A stretch of 64,000 bases of DNA from JAUIKM01 sp964445695 (GCA_964445695.1 CAYULF010000010.1:108869-172868), one strand, 5' to 3'; numbered from the stretch's first letter, positions 44,236 to 53,429 are shown. Notes: generated from the letters alone by a model not told the origin. Numbers and translations are program-made.

Positions 44236-44466
44236 CGTTCAACCACGTGGTCGTGGCCGTTTAACTTTTTGGGCATTGAAATTCGAGCGGGTCTTTGTAG
44301 ACTTGTTCAGATGTCGGGGAAGGATCGGTTCCGGCGTCCCGGACTTTGAACGAAGTGTCTTAGTGAAAAATCTGTGCAGGTGCGGCCGGCAAGTCTGTGC
44401 TGTGCTGGGCTGGAAATTATTGGCGGCGGTGGCGGGTAATGGGTGGGCCCAAAGATTCAACGGAGG
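44236..44466 (+). repeat. ~228-bp intergenic element, copy D
   Basis: Same blocks as copy C: CGTTCAACCACGTGG, GCCGTTTAACTTTTTGGGCAT, TCTTTGTAGACTTG, AGTGAAAAATCTG, GGCGGCGGTGGCGGG, GGGTGGGCCCAAAGATTC and CGGAGG. It lies in the same orientation 0.76 kb after copy C. Confidence 0.8.
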
Positions 44467-44984
44467 AGTCTGTCCCGGAATTTGTCTCGGAGCCTGAAAT
44501 CTATCTGCATCCCGACTCGTTCCAATTCTTGCAGATGATTGTCTCGTGGAGTGTTGCTCAGTGTATGTCAACCGGAACCGTCGACCGACTTTGCGCTCGG
44601 CAAACAAGGACCCGTGACAAAACAGTTTGTTGACTCCCGGGCAGAGAGTTGTTAACACAAAGGTTAACAAAAGCGGATTGAAAAGGCCGCGCAGCGAGCC
44701 GCAGGCTGATACAGGCGGAGTGTGTGAATTCCGGGCGCGCGTACGTTGAGAGCCAGGTCGGAGCAGGCGGCTCGTAAGGTCCTGCTCGAATCGGTCAGAA
44801 CTATGTGCCGGGCAAACAGGTCGGATAATCTGCGAACGCAAGCTTCGGGTGTGCATGTCCTGAACGGCCTTGACGAGCGACTTTCTCCCGCCGCAATTTG
44901 GAGCAGTTGGACCGGCGGCATTAAATTCCCGGCCCGGCAGTGAAGCCGGCGCTTTTGCAGCATGAATTTCAGGGGCACGGTACG

Positions 44985-45692
44985 ATGGATCAGGATTTTG
45001 AGCAGGAGGACGGCCCGCAGGTCGTCGAGTTAAACGATGTGGAAGTGCGCGTCCTTGGCGCATTGATCGAAAAAGAGTGGACAACGCCGGACTATTACCC
45101 CATGACTCTGAATGGTCTGACGGCGGCATGCAACCAGAAATCCAACCGCGATCCGGTGCTGGCGCTTGACGAAGCAGTCGTCCTGCGGGCGTTGGACGCC
45201 CTGCGCAGTCGCAGTCTGATCAGCCTGGTGCAATCGGCGGGAAGCCGGGCCAATAAATACAAACAGCGGCTGACGGACGTGCTGGAGCTGGAAAAATTAC
45301 AGATTGCGGTTTTGTGTGTCCTTATGCTCCGCGGTCCGCAAACCGTGGGTGAAATCCGCGGGCGGACGACGCGTATCCACGAATTTGCCGATCTGCAGGA
45401 GTGCCAGGATGTTGTGGACGGGTTGTGCGATCGCGAGGCGGGCGCGCTGGTAGTTCAGCTGCCGCGACAGGCCGGACGCAAGGAATCCCGTTATATTCAC
45501 CTTTTGGCAGGAGCGCCGGAAGTAGAGGAATCTGCCGAAAGCGCTGAGCATGAGCGGCCCGAGGCCGCGCGAATCTCGCTCCAGATGGAGGACGAACGCA
45601 TCCGCGCGCTGGAAGGCGAGGTGGAACGGCTGGATCAGGAGCTACACCGTCTGCGCGAGGAATTTGCGGTGTTTCGGCAACAATTTGAATGA
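44985..45692 (+). CDS. yceH: YceH family (DUF480) protein
   Basis: A 235-residue YceH/DUF480 protein: two winged-helix domains followed by a C-terminal coiled coil. The family start VRVLGALIEKEWTTPDYYPMTLN and QKSNRDPV are clear, then YKQRLTDVLEL and LMLRGPQTVGEIRGRT open the second domain. The coiled coil (MEDERIRALEGEVERLDQEL) ends the protein. ATG at 44985 follows AGGGGC; a longer frame from 44940 is unsupported. Cellular role not known. The next gene begins 10 bases downstream, an unusual operon partner. Confidence 0.9.
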   Translation: MDQDFEQEDGPQVVELNDVEVRVLGALIEKEWTTPDYYPMTLNGLTAACNQKSNRDPVLALDEAVVLRALDALRSRSLISLVQSAGSRANKYKQRLTDVLELEKLQIAVLCVLMLRGPQTVGEIRGRTTRIHEFADLQECQDVVDGLCDREAGALVVQLPRQAGRKESRYIHLLAGAPEVEESAESAEHERPEAARISLQMEDERIRALEGEVERLDQELHRLREEFAVFRQQFE

Positions 45693-45702
45693 CTACAGTC
45701 GC

Positions 45703-46842
45703 ATGAAAAACACCCTTCGAACTTTCCTGACCGTCTGCTCGGCGCTGGCGCTGATGCTGGCGCCGACCGCCTGCGACGACGACGAACCGCAGTCGTGGAT
45801 GCCGCCGGCACGCGGGGCGATCAGCTCCGACGGAGCGGCCGAAGGGCGTGCGGGTGAAAACTACACCTTCGAGTTCGAGGGCGACAATATTCCCGCCGGA
45901 ATCAACTATCACTGGTCATTTGACGACGGCAGCGCCGAGCGCGTGGTTTCCGACGACAGCCGGCAGACGCAGGCATTTGCCGCCGATGGGCGATACTACG
46001 TGCAGCTGCGCCTGGTGGCGCGTGACGGCGGCTACGAAATAGCCCGCTTTCTCTACGAAGCCAATATCAGGTCGGATGTACAGATTCCCGCGATGCGTCG
46101 CATCTCGACCGGTAGTTTTACAATGGGCGGCGACATCACCACGCCCGAGCAACCGCCGCACCAGGTGGTAATCACAAGACTTTTTGAGATCGGCATTTAT
46201 GAAGTCACGCAGGACGAATACGTCTCGCTGATGGGCGACAACCCTTCCTGGTTTGAAGGCGCCGGAGATCTTCCGGTCGAGAACCTCAACTGGTACGAAG
46301 CGCTTGAATACTGTAATCGCCTGTCCGTGCGTGCCGGTCTGCAACCGTGCTATATCATCGACGGCGAGGACGTGACTTTCCGGTTCAATGCAAGAGGCTA
46401 CCGGCTGCCGACGGAAGCCGAGTGGGAGTACGCCTGCCGTGCGGGCACCTCTACTGAAATTTACAGCGGCGGGCTGACGAATCCGCGGACGCAGTGTATT
46501 GCCGACGGTTCGATTGAACCAAATCTGGACCGCATTGGTTGGCTGTGTTTTAACTCGGATTACAAGACACATCCGGTCGGGCAGAAAGAGCCCAACGCAT
46601 TTGAACTTTACGACATGATCGGCAACGTAGCCGAATTTGTCTGGGATCCATTCAAAGGCGAATACTACGCCGAAAGTCCGCGTTTTGACCCGCCCGGGCC
46701 GGCAGGCGGAGGACCGCGCATCGCTCGCGGCGGCGCGTATTCCTTCGGCGTCGTGCGTGCGCGCAGCGCGGCACGGCAGATTCTCGATCCCCTGGTCAAC
46801 AGCGCTTCGTACGGCCTGCGTCTGGCGCGCAGCCTGAACTGA
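45703..46842 (+). CDS. Exported PKD plus formylglycine-generating-enzyme-like protein
   Basis: A 379-residue exported protein. N-terminal signal with a Cys at residue about 24 (APTAC, a poor lipobox). Residues about 40-120 look like a PKD/Ig-like fold (NYHWSFDDGSAERVV). The rest is an FGE-sulfatase (SUMF1-like) domain: FTMGG, EVTQDEY, GYRLPTEAEWEYACRAGT, GNVAEFVWD and ARGGAYS. The C-terminal region (RSAARQILDPLVNSASYGLRLAR) lacks the catalytic Cys pair of true formylglycine enzymes, so a binding or structural role is likelier. Coupled by TGATG to the cytochrome gene. Confidence 0.82.
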   Translation: MKNTLRTFLTVCSALALMLAPTACDDDEPQSWMPPARGAISSDGAAEGRAGENYTFEFEGDNIPAGINYHWSFDDGSAERVVSDDSRQTQAFAADGRYYVQLRLVARDGGYEIARFLYEANIRSDVQIPAMRRISTGSFTMGGDITTPEQPPHQVVITRLFEIGIYEVTQDEYVSLMGDNPSWFEGAGDLPVENLNWYEALEYCNRLSVRAGLQPCYIIDGEDVTFRFNARGYRLPTEAEWEYACRAGTSTEIYSGGLTNPRTQCIADGSIEPNLDRIGWLCFNSDYKTHPVGQKEPNAFELYDMIGNVAEFVWDPFKGEYYAESPRFDPPGPAGGGPRIARGGAYSFGVVRARSAARQILDPLVNSASYGLRLARSLN

Positions 46843-48284
46843 TGTCTTTATCATCGAAAGTCGACAACACTCCAATGAACATTGCCGCAGGATCCGCTCA
46901 GTCTGTTGCCGACAATCGGTCGCCTCTTGCAACTTTGCATTTGATTGTTTTACTGGCAGCCTTGTTGGCGACCGGTGTTTTGTTGGGCGCCTGTTCCGAC
47001 GACGCGGCGACGGGCCCGCCGATCGTTCAGCCGCTGCCCGATTCCTCCGGTATTTACAGCGAAGTCTTCTCAGATCCCGAGACCGCCTGCAAGGGCTGCC
47101 ACCCGACGCACTACGAAGAGTGGTCGATCTCAATGCACGCCTATTCCTTTGTCGATCCCGTGTTTTTCCGTTTGAACGAAATCGGTCAGGAGCGCTCGAA
47201 CGGACAGCTGGGCAGCTTCTGCACAGACTGTCACAGCCCGATTGCTTCGCGGCTGGGCGAGGTTCCACCGAACACGCCGGAAGCGTCATTGTCCAAATTG
47301 GCACGCGCCGGCGTCTCCTGTGATGTCTGTCACAAAGCGGAGTCGTGGAGGCCCGGGCATGCCATTGACGGTTTTCGGCTGGACGATGCGCAGATCGGCA
47401 CCATCCAGGACCCGATGCCCAATGGATTTCACAGCTCGCGCTACGATGCTGACTTCTCGCGCAGCGGCGTCTGTGAGGGCTGTCACGATATCGTCAACCC
47501 GCTCGGAGTGCGCGTGGAACGTACCTCGACCGAGCACGACGCCTCGCTCTATCCAGGGCAGGGCATTTTCTGTCAGACCTGTCACATGCTGACCTACACG
47601 GGGCAGGCCGCTATCGGCGCGCCTGAACGCGGAAATCTGCATCGCCATACGATGGCCGGTGTCGACGTTCCGCTGACCGACTTTCCGGGACGCGACAAAA
47701 TGATCGAGTTGGTGGAACATCAGCTGACGCGGTCGATAACCCTGACTGTCAACGCACCGACGGAAGCGACACGCAGCGAAAACCTCCGCATTCTGGTCGA
47801 CGTGTTCAATACAAACGTGGGCCACAGTATTCCCAGCGGCTCGGTCTTCGAACGGCAGATGTGGGTGGAAGTCATCGCACGCGATGCCGACACGGATGAA
47901 GAGCTTTACTCCAGCGGAACGCTGGATCCCAACGGCGATCTGTTGGACGAAAACAGCGAGTTTGTCAAATCGGGCGACATGCAGCCTGATCTGGAGCTGG
48001 CGCTGTTCAACGGCATTCCCAAAAAAAATGGCGAGACGACGTCCTTCTTCTGGGAGGCGCACGAAATTGTTTTCCGGCTTATCCCGGCGTTGGAAGGTCG
48101 CACGTCCATTTACAACATTCCGGCGCAGCAGCTGGAAGGCGTCGATCGCATCACGCTGGCGGTGCGCGTATTGTTCCGCGCCTTTCCTCCGCACTTTCTG
48201 CGCAAGATCGATCTGCCGGAACTGGTGGAGCGTGTACCGCAATTCACGATGGACGAATATCAAACCGAAATTCAATTGCTGTAA
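46842..48284 (+). CDS. Five-heme c-type cytochrome lipoprotein
   Basis: A 480-residue exported multiheme cytochrome. A membrane-spanning signal ends in the lipobox LGAC (residue about 52). Five CxxCH heme sites follow at about residues 83 (CKGCH), 127 (CTDCH), 160 (CDVCH), 211 (CEGCH) and 244 (CQTCH), in the style of cytochrome c-554-like electron carriers. From about residue 300 a beta-rich domain without hemes follows (VNAPTEATRSENLRILVDV, GHSIPSGSVFERQ). Start overlaps the upstream stop as TGATG. Likely a periplasmic or surface electron-transfer protein; the redox partner is unknown. Confidence 0.88.
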   Translation: MSLSSKVDNTPMNIAAGSAQSVADNRSPLATLHLIVLLAALLATGVLLGACSDDAATGPPIVQPLPDSSGIYSEVFSDPETACKGCHPTHYEEWSISMHAYSFVDPVFFRLNEIGQERSNGQLGSFCTDCHSPIASRLGEVPPNTPEASLSKLARAGVSCDVCHKAESWRPGHAIDGFRLDDAQIGTIQDPMPNGFHSSRYDADFSRSGVCEGCHDIVNPLGVRVERTSTEHDASLYPGQGIFCQTCHMLTYTGQAAIGAPERGNLHRHTMAGVDVPLTDFPGRDKMIELVEHQLTRSITLTVNAPTEATRSENLRILVDVFNTNVGHSIPSGSVFERQMWVEVIARDADTDEELYSSGTLDPNGDLLDENSEFVKSGDMQPDLELALFNGIPKKNGETTSFFWEAHEIVFRLIPALEGRTSIYNIPAQQLEGVDRITLAVRVLFRAFPPHFLRKIDLPELVERVPQFTMDEYQTEIQLL

Positions 48285-48293
48285 ACACAAGCT

Positions 48294-48320
48294 GCCCGCG
48301 TAACGGCGCGGGACTTCTTT
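48294..48320 (+). terminator. Short terminator-like hairpin after the cytochrome gene
   Basis: CCCGCG pairs with CGCGGG around a short loop, followed by ACTTCTTTCT. Small but well placed, ten bases after the stop. Confidence 0.5.
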
Positions 48321-48339
48321 CTACCTGAGCAGGTGACCA

Positions 48340-48816
48340 ATGTCCCATCACAACCAGATCCTGGGTACGACCATCCAGTTGAACAACACGCTGTTTCGCA
48401 ACAGCCTCAAAGACATCACAAAGGAAGAGGCGCACCGACGCGCCATCGACAACTTTGCTCCGATGATATTTATTTCAGGTCACCTGATAAATGCGCGCTA
48501 TTACTACGCCAAACTGGCCGGCCTTGTCGCAAAAAGGCCGCTGCAGGATACTTTCCTGAAGTATGAAGAAGGCAAGGACTACGGCGCACCGGCGGACATG
48601 CTGCGTATCTGGGACGAAATTGCCGACGAAGTGGCTCCAGCCCTGGCGGCGATGAGCGATGAGGAGATGTCGCGCGAAATGGAAGCGCACTTTCCGGTTT
48701 CGCCGCCGACGGTACTAAATATGATTGCGTTTCTGGTTCAACACGAGGCCTACCACATCGGTCAGTTGGGCGCACTGCGCAAGGCGCTGGGGCACCCGGG
48801 TACATCGTACAAGTAA
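48340..48816 (+). CDS. DinB superfamily protein
   Basis: A 158-residue DinB-like four-helix protein. His in APMIFISGHLINARYY and the pair in LVQHEAYHIGQLGALRKALG form the standard three-His metal site; the ending is textbook for the family. It starts 55 bases after the cytochrome gene, beyond a short hairpin. Function unknown; possibly a thiol S-transferase-like enzyme. No signal peptide. Only distantly similar to the protein at 23153. Confidence 0.82.
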   Translation: MSHHNQILGTTIQLNNTLFRNSLKDITKEEAHRRAIDNFAPMIFISGHLINARYYYAKLAGLVAKRPLQDTFLKYEEGKDYGAPADMLRIWDEIADEVAPALAAMSDEEMSREMEAHFPVSPPTVLNMIAFLVQHEAYHIGQLGALRKALGHPGTSYK

Positions 48817-49058
48817 ACAGGTGCTTTAGTCGTCAAACCGTGCATTGTTTATGAGTTTTTTGGTTTGTGAACTGCCTTTGCACACTTCCGGCCTGAAACT
48901 CGTACATTTGTATCTGGCCAAATCGACCGGCCGCGGGACGTTCCAACCATACTCTCGCCGCACGGTTGTTTAATCGCACGTCGTGCAGGGCGGCGTGGCG
49001 GCGTGATGCCGACGACATCACGTGATTTTCCCTGTCGACTTTTCTCATTAAACATTCC

Positions 49059-50555
49059 ATGGAATCTCAATTTGAGCAAGAGCTGGAGCAGCTGCGCCGG
49101 GACATTAACGCCTGCGCGGAACTGAGTGCGGGGCTTGAACCTCCTGCGCCGCGTCGCGCAAAGTGGAGCAGCGCAGTCAATGACTATTGTGAACAGTTTC
49201 TGGAATCGATGGACGACGTTGCGCCGGCCTATCGGCTGCCCGGCTCGTCTACGCAGCACGACTGGTCCGCCGTCCCGGAAGAGGGGAACGGCGACATCGA
49301 CGCACTGCTGAAAACCTATGCCGCCGAAGTTGACGGTTCGGGCCTGAACCCGGCGTCCGGCGGTCACCTGGCTTACATTCCGGGCGGAGGGATTTACCCA
49401 TCGGCACTGGGCGACATGCTGGCGGCGATAGGCAATCGCTATGCCGGCGTGGCCTACGCTTCACCCGGGGCGGTGGCGATGGAAAACGGACTGATACGCT
49501 GGATGGCTGATCTGGTCGGTTTTCCGGCAACGACTGCGGGCACCTTGCTCTCGGGCGGCAGCCTTGCAAACCTCACTGCGATCGTCACGGCGCGCGATGC
49601 CGCCGGGCTTAAAGCACGCGACGTGGAACACGCCGTCGTTTACAGCACGGCGGAAGTGCACCACTGCGTCGACAAAGCGCTTCAGTACGCGGGAATGGCC
49701 GAGGTGCAGCGGCGTATCATTCCGGTGGACGGACAGCGCCGTATGCGCGTCGATCTGCTGCGCGAAGCGATTCGCGAGGATGCCGCATCCGGACAACTGA
49801 AACCATGGTTGATTATCGCTTCGGCGGGCACGACCAATACCGGCGCCGTCGATCCGCTTGACGCCATCGCCGATGTTGCCGCCGACGCCGGCGTTTGGTA
49901 TCACATCGACGCGGCCTACGGCGGATTTTTCATGCTGAGTCCGCAGGCGCGTGAACGCCTGCGCGGCATCGAACGTGCGGATTCACTGGTGCTCGATCCT
50001 CACAAGGGATTGTTCCTGCCTTACGGCACCGGCGCCGTGCTCGTGCGCGACAGAGAGACTATGCTGCGCGCCCACCGCTACAACGCACACTACATGCAGG
50101 ACGCGTCCGCGGATGAAATCTCACCCGCGGAAATTTCGCCCGAACTGACGCGGCACTTTCGCGGTCCCCGCCTGTGGCTGGCGTTCCAGCTGATCGGTGT
50201 GGCGGCGTTTCGCGCTTCGCTGGAGGAAAAACTCCTGCTGGCCCGGTACGCCTACCGCCGACTGTCGCGCTGGCGTCATATGGACCTGTTGGGAGAGCCC
50301 GACCTCAGCATTGTTGCGTTCCGCTTTGTCACACCGGGATTTGACGCCGATGAATTAAACAGATCCGTGCTGGAACAACTGCGCAACGATGGGCGGATCT
50401 TTATCAGCTCCACCAACCTGGACGGCTGTTTTACGCTGAGACTGGCGGTGCTCTCATTCCGCACACATGAGAGCCAGATCAACCTGGCGCTGGAATTGTT
50501 AAACGATGCCGTGTATGCCTTGACAGGACACGCCCCGGCCGAAACGGAAGTCTGA
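49059..50555 (+). CDS. Group II PLP-dependent amino acid decarboxylase
   Basis: A 498-residue enzyme of the aromatic amino acid/glutamate/histidine decarboxylase family (group II). SPGAVAMENGLIRWM, GTLLSGGSLANLTAIVTARD and STAEVHHCVDKALQYAG (the His that stacks on PLP) precede HIDAAYGGF and DPHKGLFLPYGTGAVLVRD, which holds the PLP lysine. It would decarboxylate an L-amino acid to its amine in the cytoplasm; the family alone does not reveal the substrate. Start has no strong ribosome site, as often in this window. Inverted repeat follows the gene. Confidence 0.88.
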   Translation: MESQFEQELEQLRRDINACAELSAGLEPPAPRRAKWSSAVNDYCEQFLESMDDVAPAYRLPGSSTQHDWSAVPEEGNGDIDALLKTYAAEVDGSGLNPASGGHLAYIPGGGIYPSALGDMLAAIGNRYAGVAYASPGAVAMENGLIRWMADLVGFPATTAGTLLSGGSLANLTAIVTARDAAGLKARDVEHAVVYSTAEVHHCVDKALQYAGMAEVQRRIIPVDGQRRMRVDLLREAIREDAASGQLKPWLIIASAGTTNTGAVDPLDAIADVAADAGVWYHIDAAYGGFFMLSPQARERLRGIERADSLVLDPHKGLFLPYGTGAVLVRDRETMLRAHRYNAHYMQDASADEISPAEISPELTRHFRGPRLWLAFQLIGVAAFRASLEEKLLLARYAYRRLSRWRHMDLLGEPDLSIVAFRFVTPGFDADELNRSVLEQLRNDGRIFISSTNLDGCFTLRLAVLSFRTHESQINLALELLNDAVYALTGHAPAETEV

Positions 50556-50565
50556 TTTGAGACAC

Positions 50566-50612
50566 GTGACCGCCGGAGATACAAGCCATTTTTGCATCGC
50601 TCCGGCGGTCAC
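50566..50612. repeat. 13-bp inverted repeat after the decarboxylase gene
   Basis: GTGACCGCCGGAG (50566-50578) pairs perfectly with CTCCGGCGGTCAC (50600-50612) around a 21-base loop. There is no T tract on either side, so it is a weak candidate terminator. It could stabilise the mRNA 3' end. Confidence 0.6.
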
Positions 50613-51246
50613 AAACTACCACCGCCATGTTACGAAATTGTAATAGATGTTGGGACTTGGCCTGCGTTGCCCCAGATACATTTGCCGCAATATACTTGCG
50701 ATATTCAATGTCAAAGCATCAAACATTCAACGGTTGGAATATCCGTAAAATGTTGCTGTGGAAGCAATTAGGGAGGGCGTAATTCACGGCTCGGCACTGG
50801 TGGGATTACGGTATGGACGGCATGCTGTTCCGCGCGAAAAACCTAAAAAAAATATGTTGGAATTAAGAAAACTCTTGTAACGATTTGATAATGTTGTTAC
50901 ATTTGCTGCCAACTAATGCGGAAAACGTGGCGGCAAGTGTGTCTTGCACAATTCCGCACTAACCGGTCAGGTCATCTGATCCGGCAGCCAATCTGCCAAC
51001 GGTGTATGGCGCGCCCTGAAATTGCAGTCTGTTTAACGGTTTATCCGGGCTGGAATTTTGGGAAATACCCGGCTGGTGGACGGCACTCGGCAGTCGTCAA
51101 ACATTGGTTTGTCACCATTGAACTGTTTAACGCCCTCACCGGTGTCCGGGATACCGATCTCGGAAGGGTGAAGCGGTGCTGCACTGAGCCGGCGATCGGC
51201 TGAATGGTGGAAACTTCAACTACTCATAGAAGCCAACAAAAACTCC

Positions 51247-51276
51247 GAAACCTTCATTTGTGTAAATGAAGGTTTC
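51247..51276 (-). terminator. Strong intrinsic terminator
   Basis: A perfect 13-bp stem, GAAACCTTCATTT (51247-51259) with AAATGAAGGTTTC (51264-51276) and a GTGT loop. On the minus strand it is followed by GGAGTTTTTGTT, about 30 bases after the small gene at 51306. It may work in both directions. Confidence 0.8.
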
Positions 51277-51305
51277 GTTTCGGTTGTTTTGCAGTCTGCA
51301 GAATG

Positions 51306-51512
51306 TCAATAGTTGCTGGCATCCCAGATTTCAATCCAATCGGCCTCGTCATCGAACTCAGTAAGTACATAATTATACAGAGTCGGATTGGATTCAACGT
51401 TGTCCACGAGAGTTTGATTATCGGATTCGATATCGTAAATCTCAGTATCGTAATACTCGTTCGGACTTGAAATCAGTGAAAGGTACAGCAGGACACACAG
51501 CAACTCGTGCAT
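51306..51512 (-). CDS. Small secreted acidic peptide
   Basis: A 68-residue open frame. MHELLCVLLYLSLISS is a signal-like start; the remainder is very acidic and Tyr/Asn-rich (NEYYDTEIYDIES, TEFDDEADWIEIWD). GGAG lies about ten bases before the ATG on the minus strand and a strong terminator follows the stop, so I think it is real despite its size. Divergent from the gene at 51678 with about 165 bases between. No family recognised. Confidence 0.5.
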   Translation of the reverse strand: MHELLCVLLYLSLISSPNEYYDTEIYDIESDNQTLVDNVESNPTLYNYVLTEFDDEADWIEIWDASNY

Positions 51513-51677
51513 GACACGTTCTCCGGTTTGACGTAAAAGGGAAACACAGTTAGTCGTTGTGACAAAGCTAGTGTTTCGGCAGGGTAGGCACCCACACACA
51601 CGATTTTTTTGTTACGTCGTATGCTTGGCCAATAATGACCATTACATCGATTTTTTTGAATTTCTGGAGCATTCCGC

Positions 51678-53222
51678 ATGAAAAAGCTTAAGGAATTAGT
51701 GAATATCGTTACGGAGGAGAAGTTCATTCCGGAGTCCAGTATTGACTTCGAGAGTGATGAAAATCAGCAGTTCCTTCCGTACCAGATGTACCAGGGTATC
51801 AAAAACGATGAGTTCAGTACCGATATTCAGGCTGCCGAAAAAGTGTATGGTGAGGCGAACATCAGCGAAAAGTATCGCCGGTTGAAATGGCAGCTCAAGG
51901 AGACGCTCTATACCAAACTTCTGCTGATCAGTCCGACGAAAGAGACCCACTCGGAAATGTTTACGGCCATGGTCGAGTGCAACCGCAAATTGTTCCTCGT
52001 TAAGCTGTTGCTTCGTCTCAACGCCAAGAAAAGCGCCGAGCAACTCGGTCGTCACGTGCTGGAGAAAGCCGTCTACCACTCCATGCCCACCGTCGCGCTG
52101 GAAGCCGCTCAGATCCTGCGCGAACTCTATCACATCCTCGGCGAACGCCGCCAGTTTGAGGAAGCTGCCGCCGCCGCAACCGAACAACGCGAACTGCTCG
52201 TGGCCGAAGACGAAGCCATGTCCTTCTGGCAGCAGATTGCGATTAACTATGTTAAGTCAACCAGCGTCTCCAAAACCGAACAGCGCAAGATCAAGGCGCT
52301 GTTTAAGAAACTCACCGACCTCTACAGCAAATACGACACGCTTAACGTCGCCGTCTCCTACTTCCGCGCCAAATCCGTTATCCTGCAAATGGAAGGCGAT
52401 AAAGAGGAAGTCATCAAGAATTGCGACGAAGCAATCGAATATCTGCGCGGCCGGCCGCACCTGGCCTTCCCCAGTCTGTACGTCGTCTTTTACGGCGATA
52501 AATTCGACGCCTACCGCGAAATGCACGACTACGTCAACGCCAAGTTTAACGCTCAGATCGCCGCGCGCTACTGCCGCGAGGGCAATCTCATGTGGTTCCA
52601 GTTCCAGCATCACCGCTTTGTGATGTGCATGCATTCCGGCGACTACCAGGAAGCCGGCAACTGTTTACAGGTCGTGCGCAAAAACTCTAAGTTTAACCAG
52701 CAGCCCGATCACCTGAAAGAGCGCTGGAAATTGTTCGAAGGATACTACGCTCTGGCGGCGTTCCGCAATGAATTCACGCCGGAGAAAGTCATCAGCCTGC
52801 GCGTGGAGCGCCTGTTAAACGAAACGCCGATTATGCAAACGGACAAGGCCGGGTGGAATACCAGCCTCATGATCCTGCAGCTGATCACCTATGTGCGGCG
52901 CGGCGAAATAGACAAAATAATGGAGCGCCTCGACTCGCTCTCCAACTATTGTCATCGTTATCTCTATAAAAACGAGACCTATCGCACGCAGGTGTTTATC
53001 CGCATGCTCATGGTTGTCGCCAAAGAAGATCTGAACTATCGCCGTGTTGAACGCCTCGGCCGGCAGTGGGTCAGCAAACTGAAGCGCTACAAACATCTGG
53101 TGGATCCCACGGAAATCGTGCCCTACGAAGAACTGTGGAGCTGGATACTCGAAACGCTTAAACACGAGAAAGAAATGGTCGCGGAATACAAACTGGCCGC
53201 GGCGGACCGCAAAGTCGGTTAA
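51678..53222 (+). CDS. Large all-helical protein of unknown function
   Basis: A 514-residue soluble protein, predicted almost entirely helical, with TPR-like spacing (AVSYFRAKSVILQMEGDKEEVIKN, YREMHDYVNAKFNAQIAARY, YQEAGNCLQVVRKN). The Ala/Glu-rich QFEEAAAAATEQREL segment is notable. No catalytic motif, signal peptide or membrane segment. A start at 51678 has GGAG nine bases upstream. The first ~40 codons are AT-richer than the rest. Probably a scaffold or regulatory protein; I do not recognise it beyond helical-repeat character. Terminator follows. Confidence 0.75.
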   Translation: MKKLKELVNIVTEEKFIPESSIDFESDENQQFLPYQMYQGIKNDEFSTDIQAAEKVYGEANISEKYRRLKWQLKETLYTKLLLISPTKETHSEMFTAMVECNRKLFLVKLLLRLNAKKSAEQLGRHVLEKAVYHSMPTVALEAAQILRELYHILGERRQFEEAAAAATEQRELLVAEDEAMSFWQQIAINYVKSTSVSKTEQRKIKALFKKLTDLYSKYDTLNVAVSYFRAKSVILQMEGDKEEVIKNCDEAIEYLRGRPHLAFPSLYVVFYGDKFDAYREMHDYVNAKFNAQIAARYCREGNLMWFQFQHHRFVMCMHSGDYQEAGNCLQVVRKNSKFNQQPDHLKERWKLFEGYYALAAFRNEFTPEKVISLRVERLLNETPIMQTDKAGWNTSLMILQLITYVRRGEIDKIMERLDSLSNYCHRYLYKNETYRTQVFIRMLMVVAKEDLNYRRVERLGRQWVSKLKRYKHLVDPTEIVPYEELWSWILETLKHEKEMVAEYKLAAADRKVG

Positions 53223-53263
53223 GTCGCAGCGGCATTCCGCATGCCTGTCCGAATCCTCAGCAA

Positions 53264-53297
53264 GCACGATCGTTGTACGACGGTCGTGCTTCTGTGT
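53264..53297 (+). terminator. Terminator after the helical protein gene
   Basis: AGCACGATCGT pairs with ACGGTCGTGCT (one G-U wobble) around a short loop, followed by TCTGTGTTTT, about 42 bases after the stop. Confidence 0.7.
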
Positions 53298-53429
53298 TTT
53301 AGTGCGGGTCGTTCGTTTTACCGGGATGCTTCGGGCGGCGGACAATTCGCCGGCCAATGAAACGTATTGATTGCCGCCTGTTGCGCCGAAGGTCGGTCGC
53401 GAGGGCCGCTTAAACAAATGGAGGCTGAT

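Larger units (their letters stand above)
43343..44984. other. Long intergenic region with two ~228-bp elements
   Basis: About 1.6 kb without a credible gene. It holds element copies C (43475-43701) and D (44236-44466) and several TTAA-rich stretches. At about 44602-44625 a segment (ACCCGTGACAAAACAG) resembles part of the 454-bp repeat. A minus-strand open frame of 296 codons (44239-45129) crosses element D, but its composition is unlike a protein and I reject it. Confidence 0.6.
50556..51305. other. Intergenic region with hairpins
   Basis: Contains the 13-bp stem at 50566-50612, about 600 bases with no gene I would defend (a plus-strand frame at 50916-51203 encodes a Cys/Arg-rich peptide of unlikely composition), and the strong hairpin at 51247-51276. 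Confidence 0.55.

Noticed and set aside
44239..45129. 296-codon minus-strand open frame across element D and the start of yceH
   Set aside because: It crosses a repeat element and antisense yceH; composition is Ser/Pro/Arg-rich and the frame is not kept in the other element copies.
45916..47304. Long minus-strand open frame opposite the FGE-like and cytochrome genes
   Set aside because: It spans two unrelated sense genes and has Arg/Ala-rich, domain-free composition.
50916..51203. 95-codon plus-strand open frame
   Set aside because: No ribosome site, Cys/Arg-rich unlikely composition and no recognisable motif.
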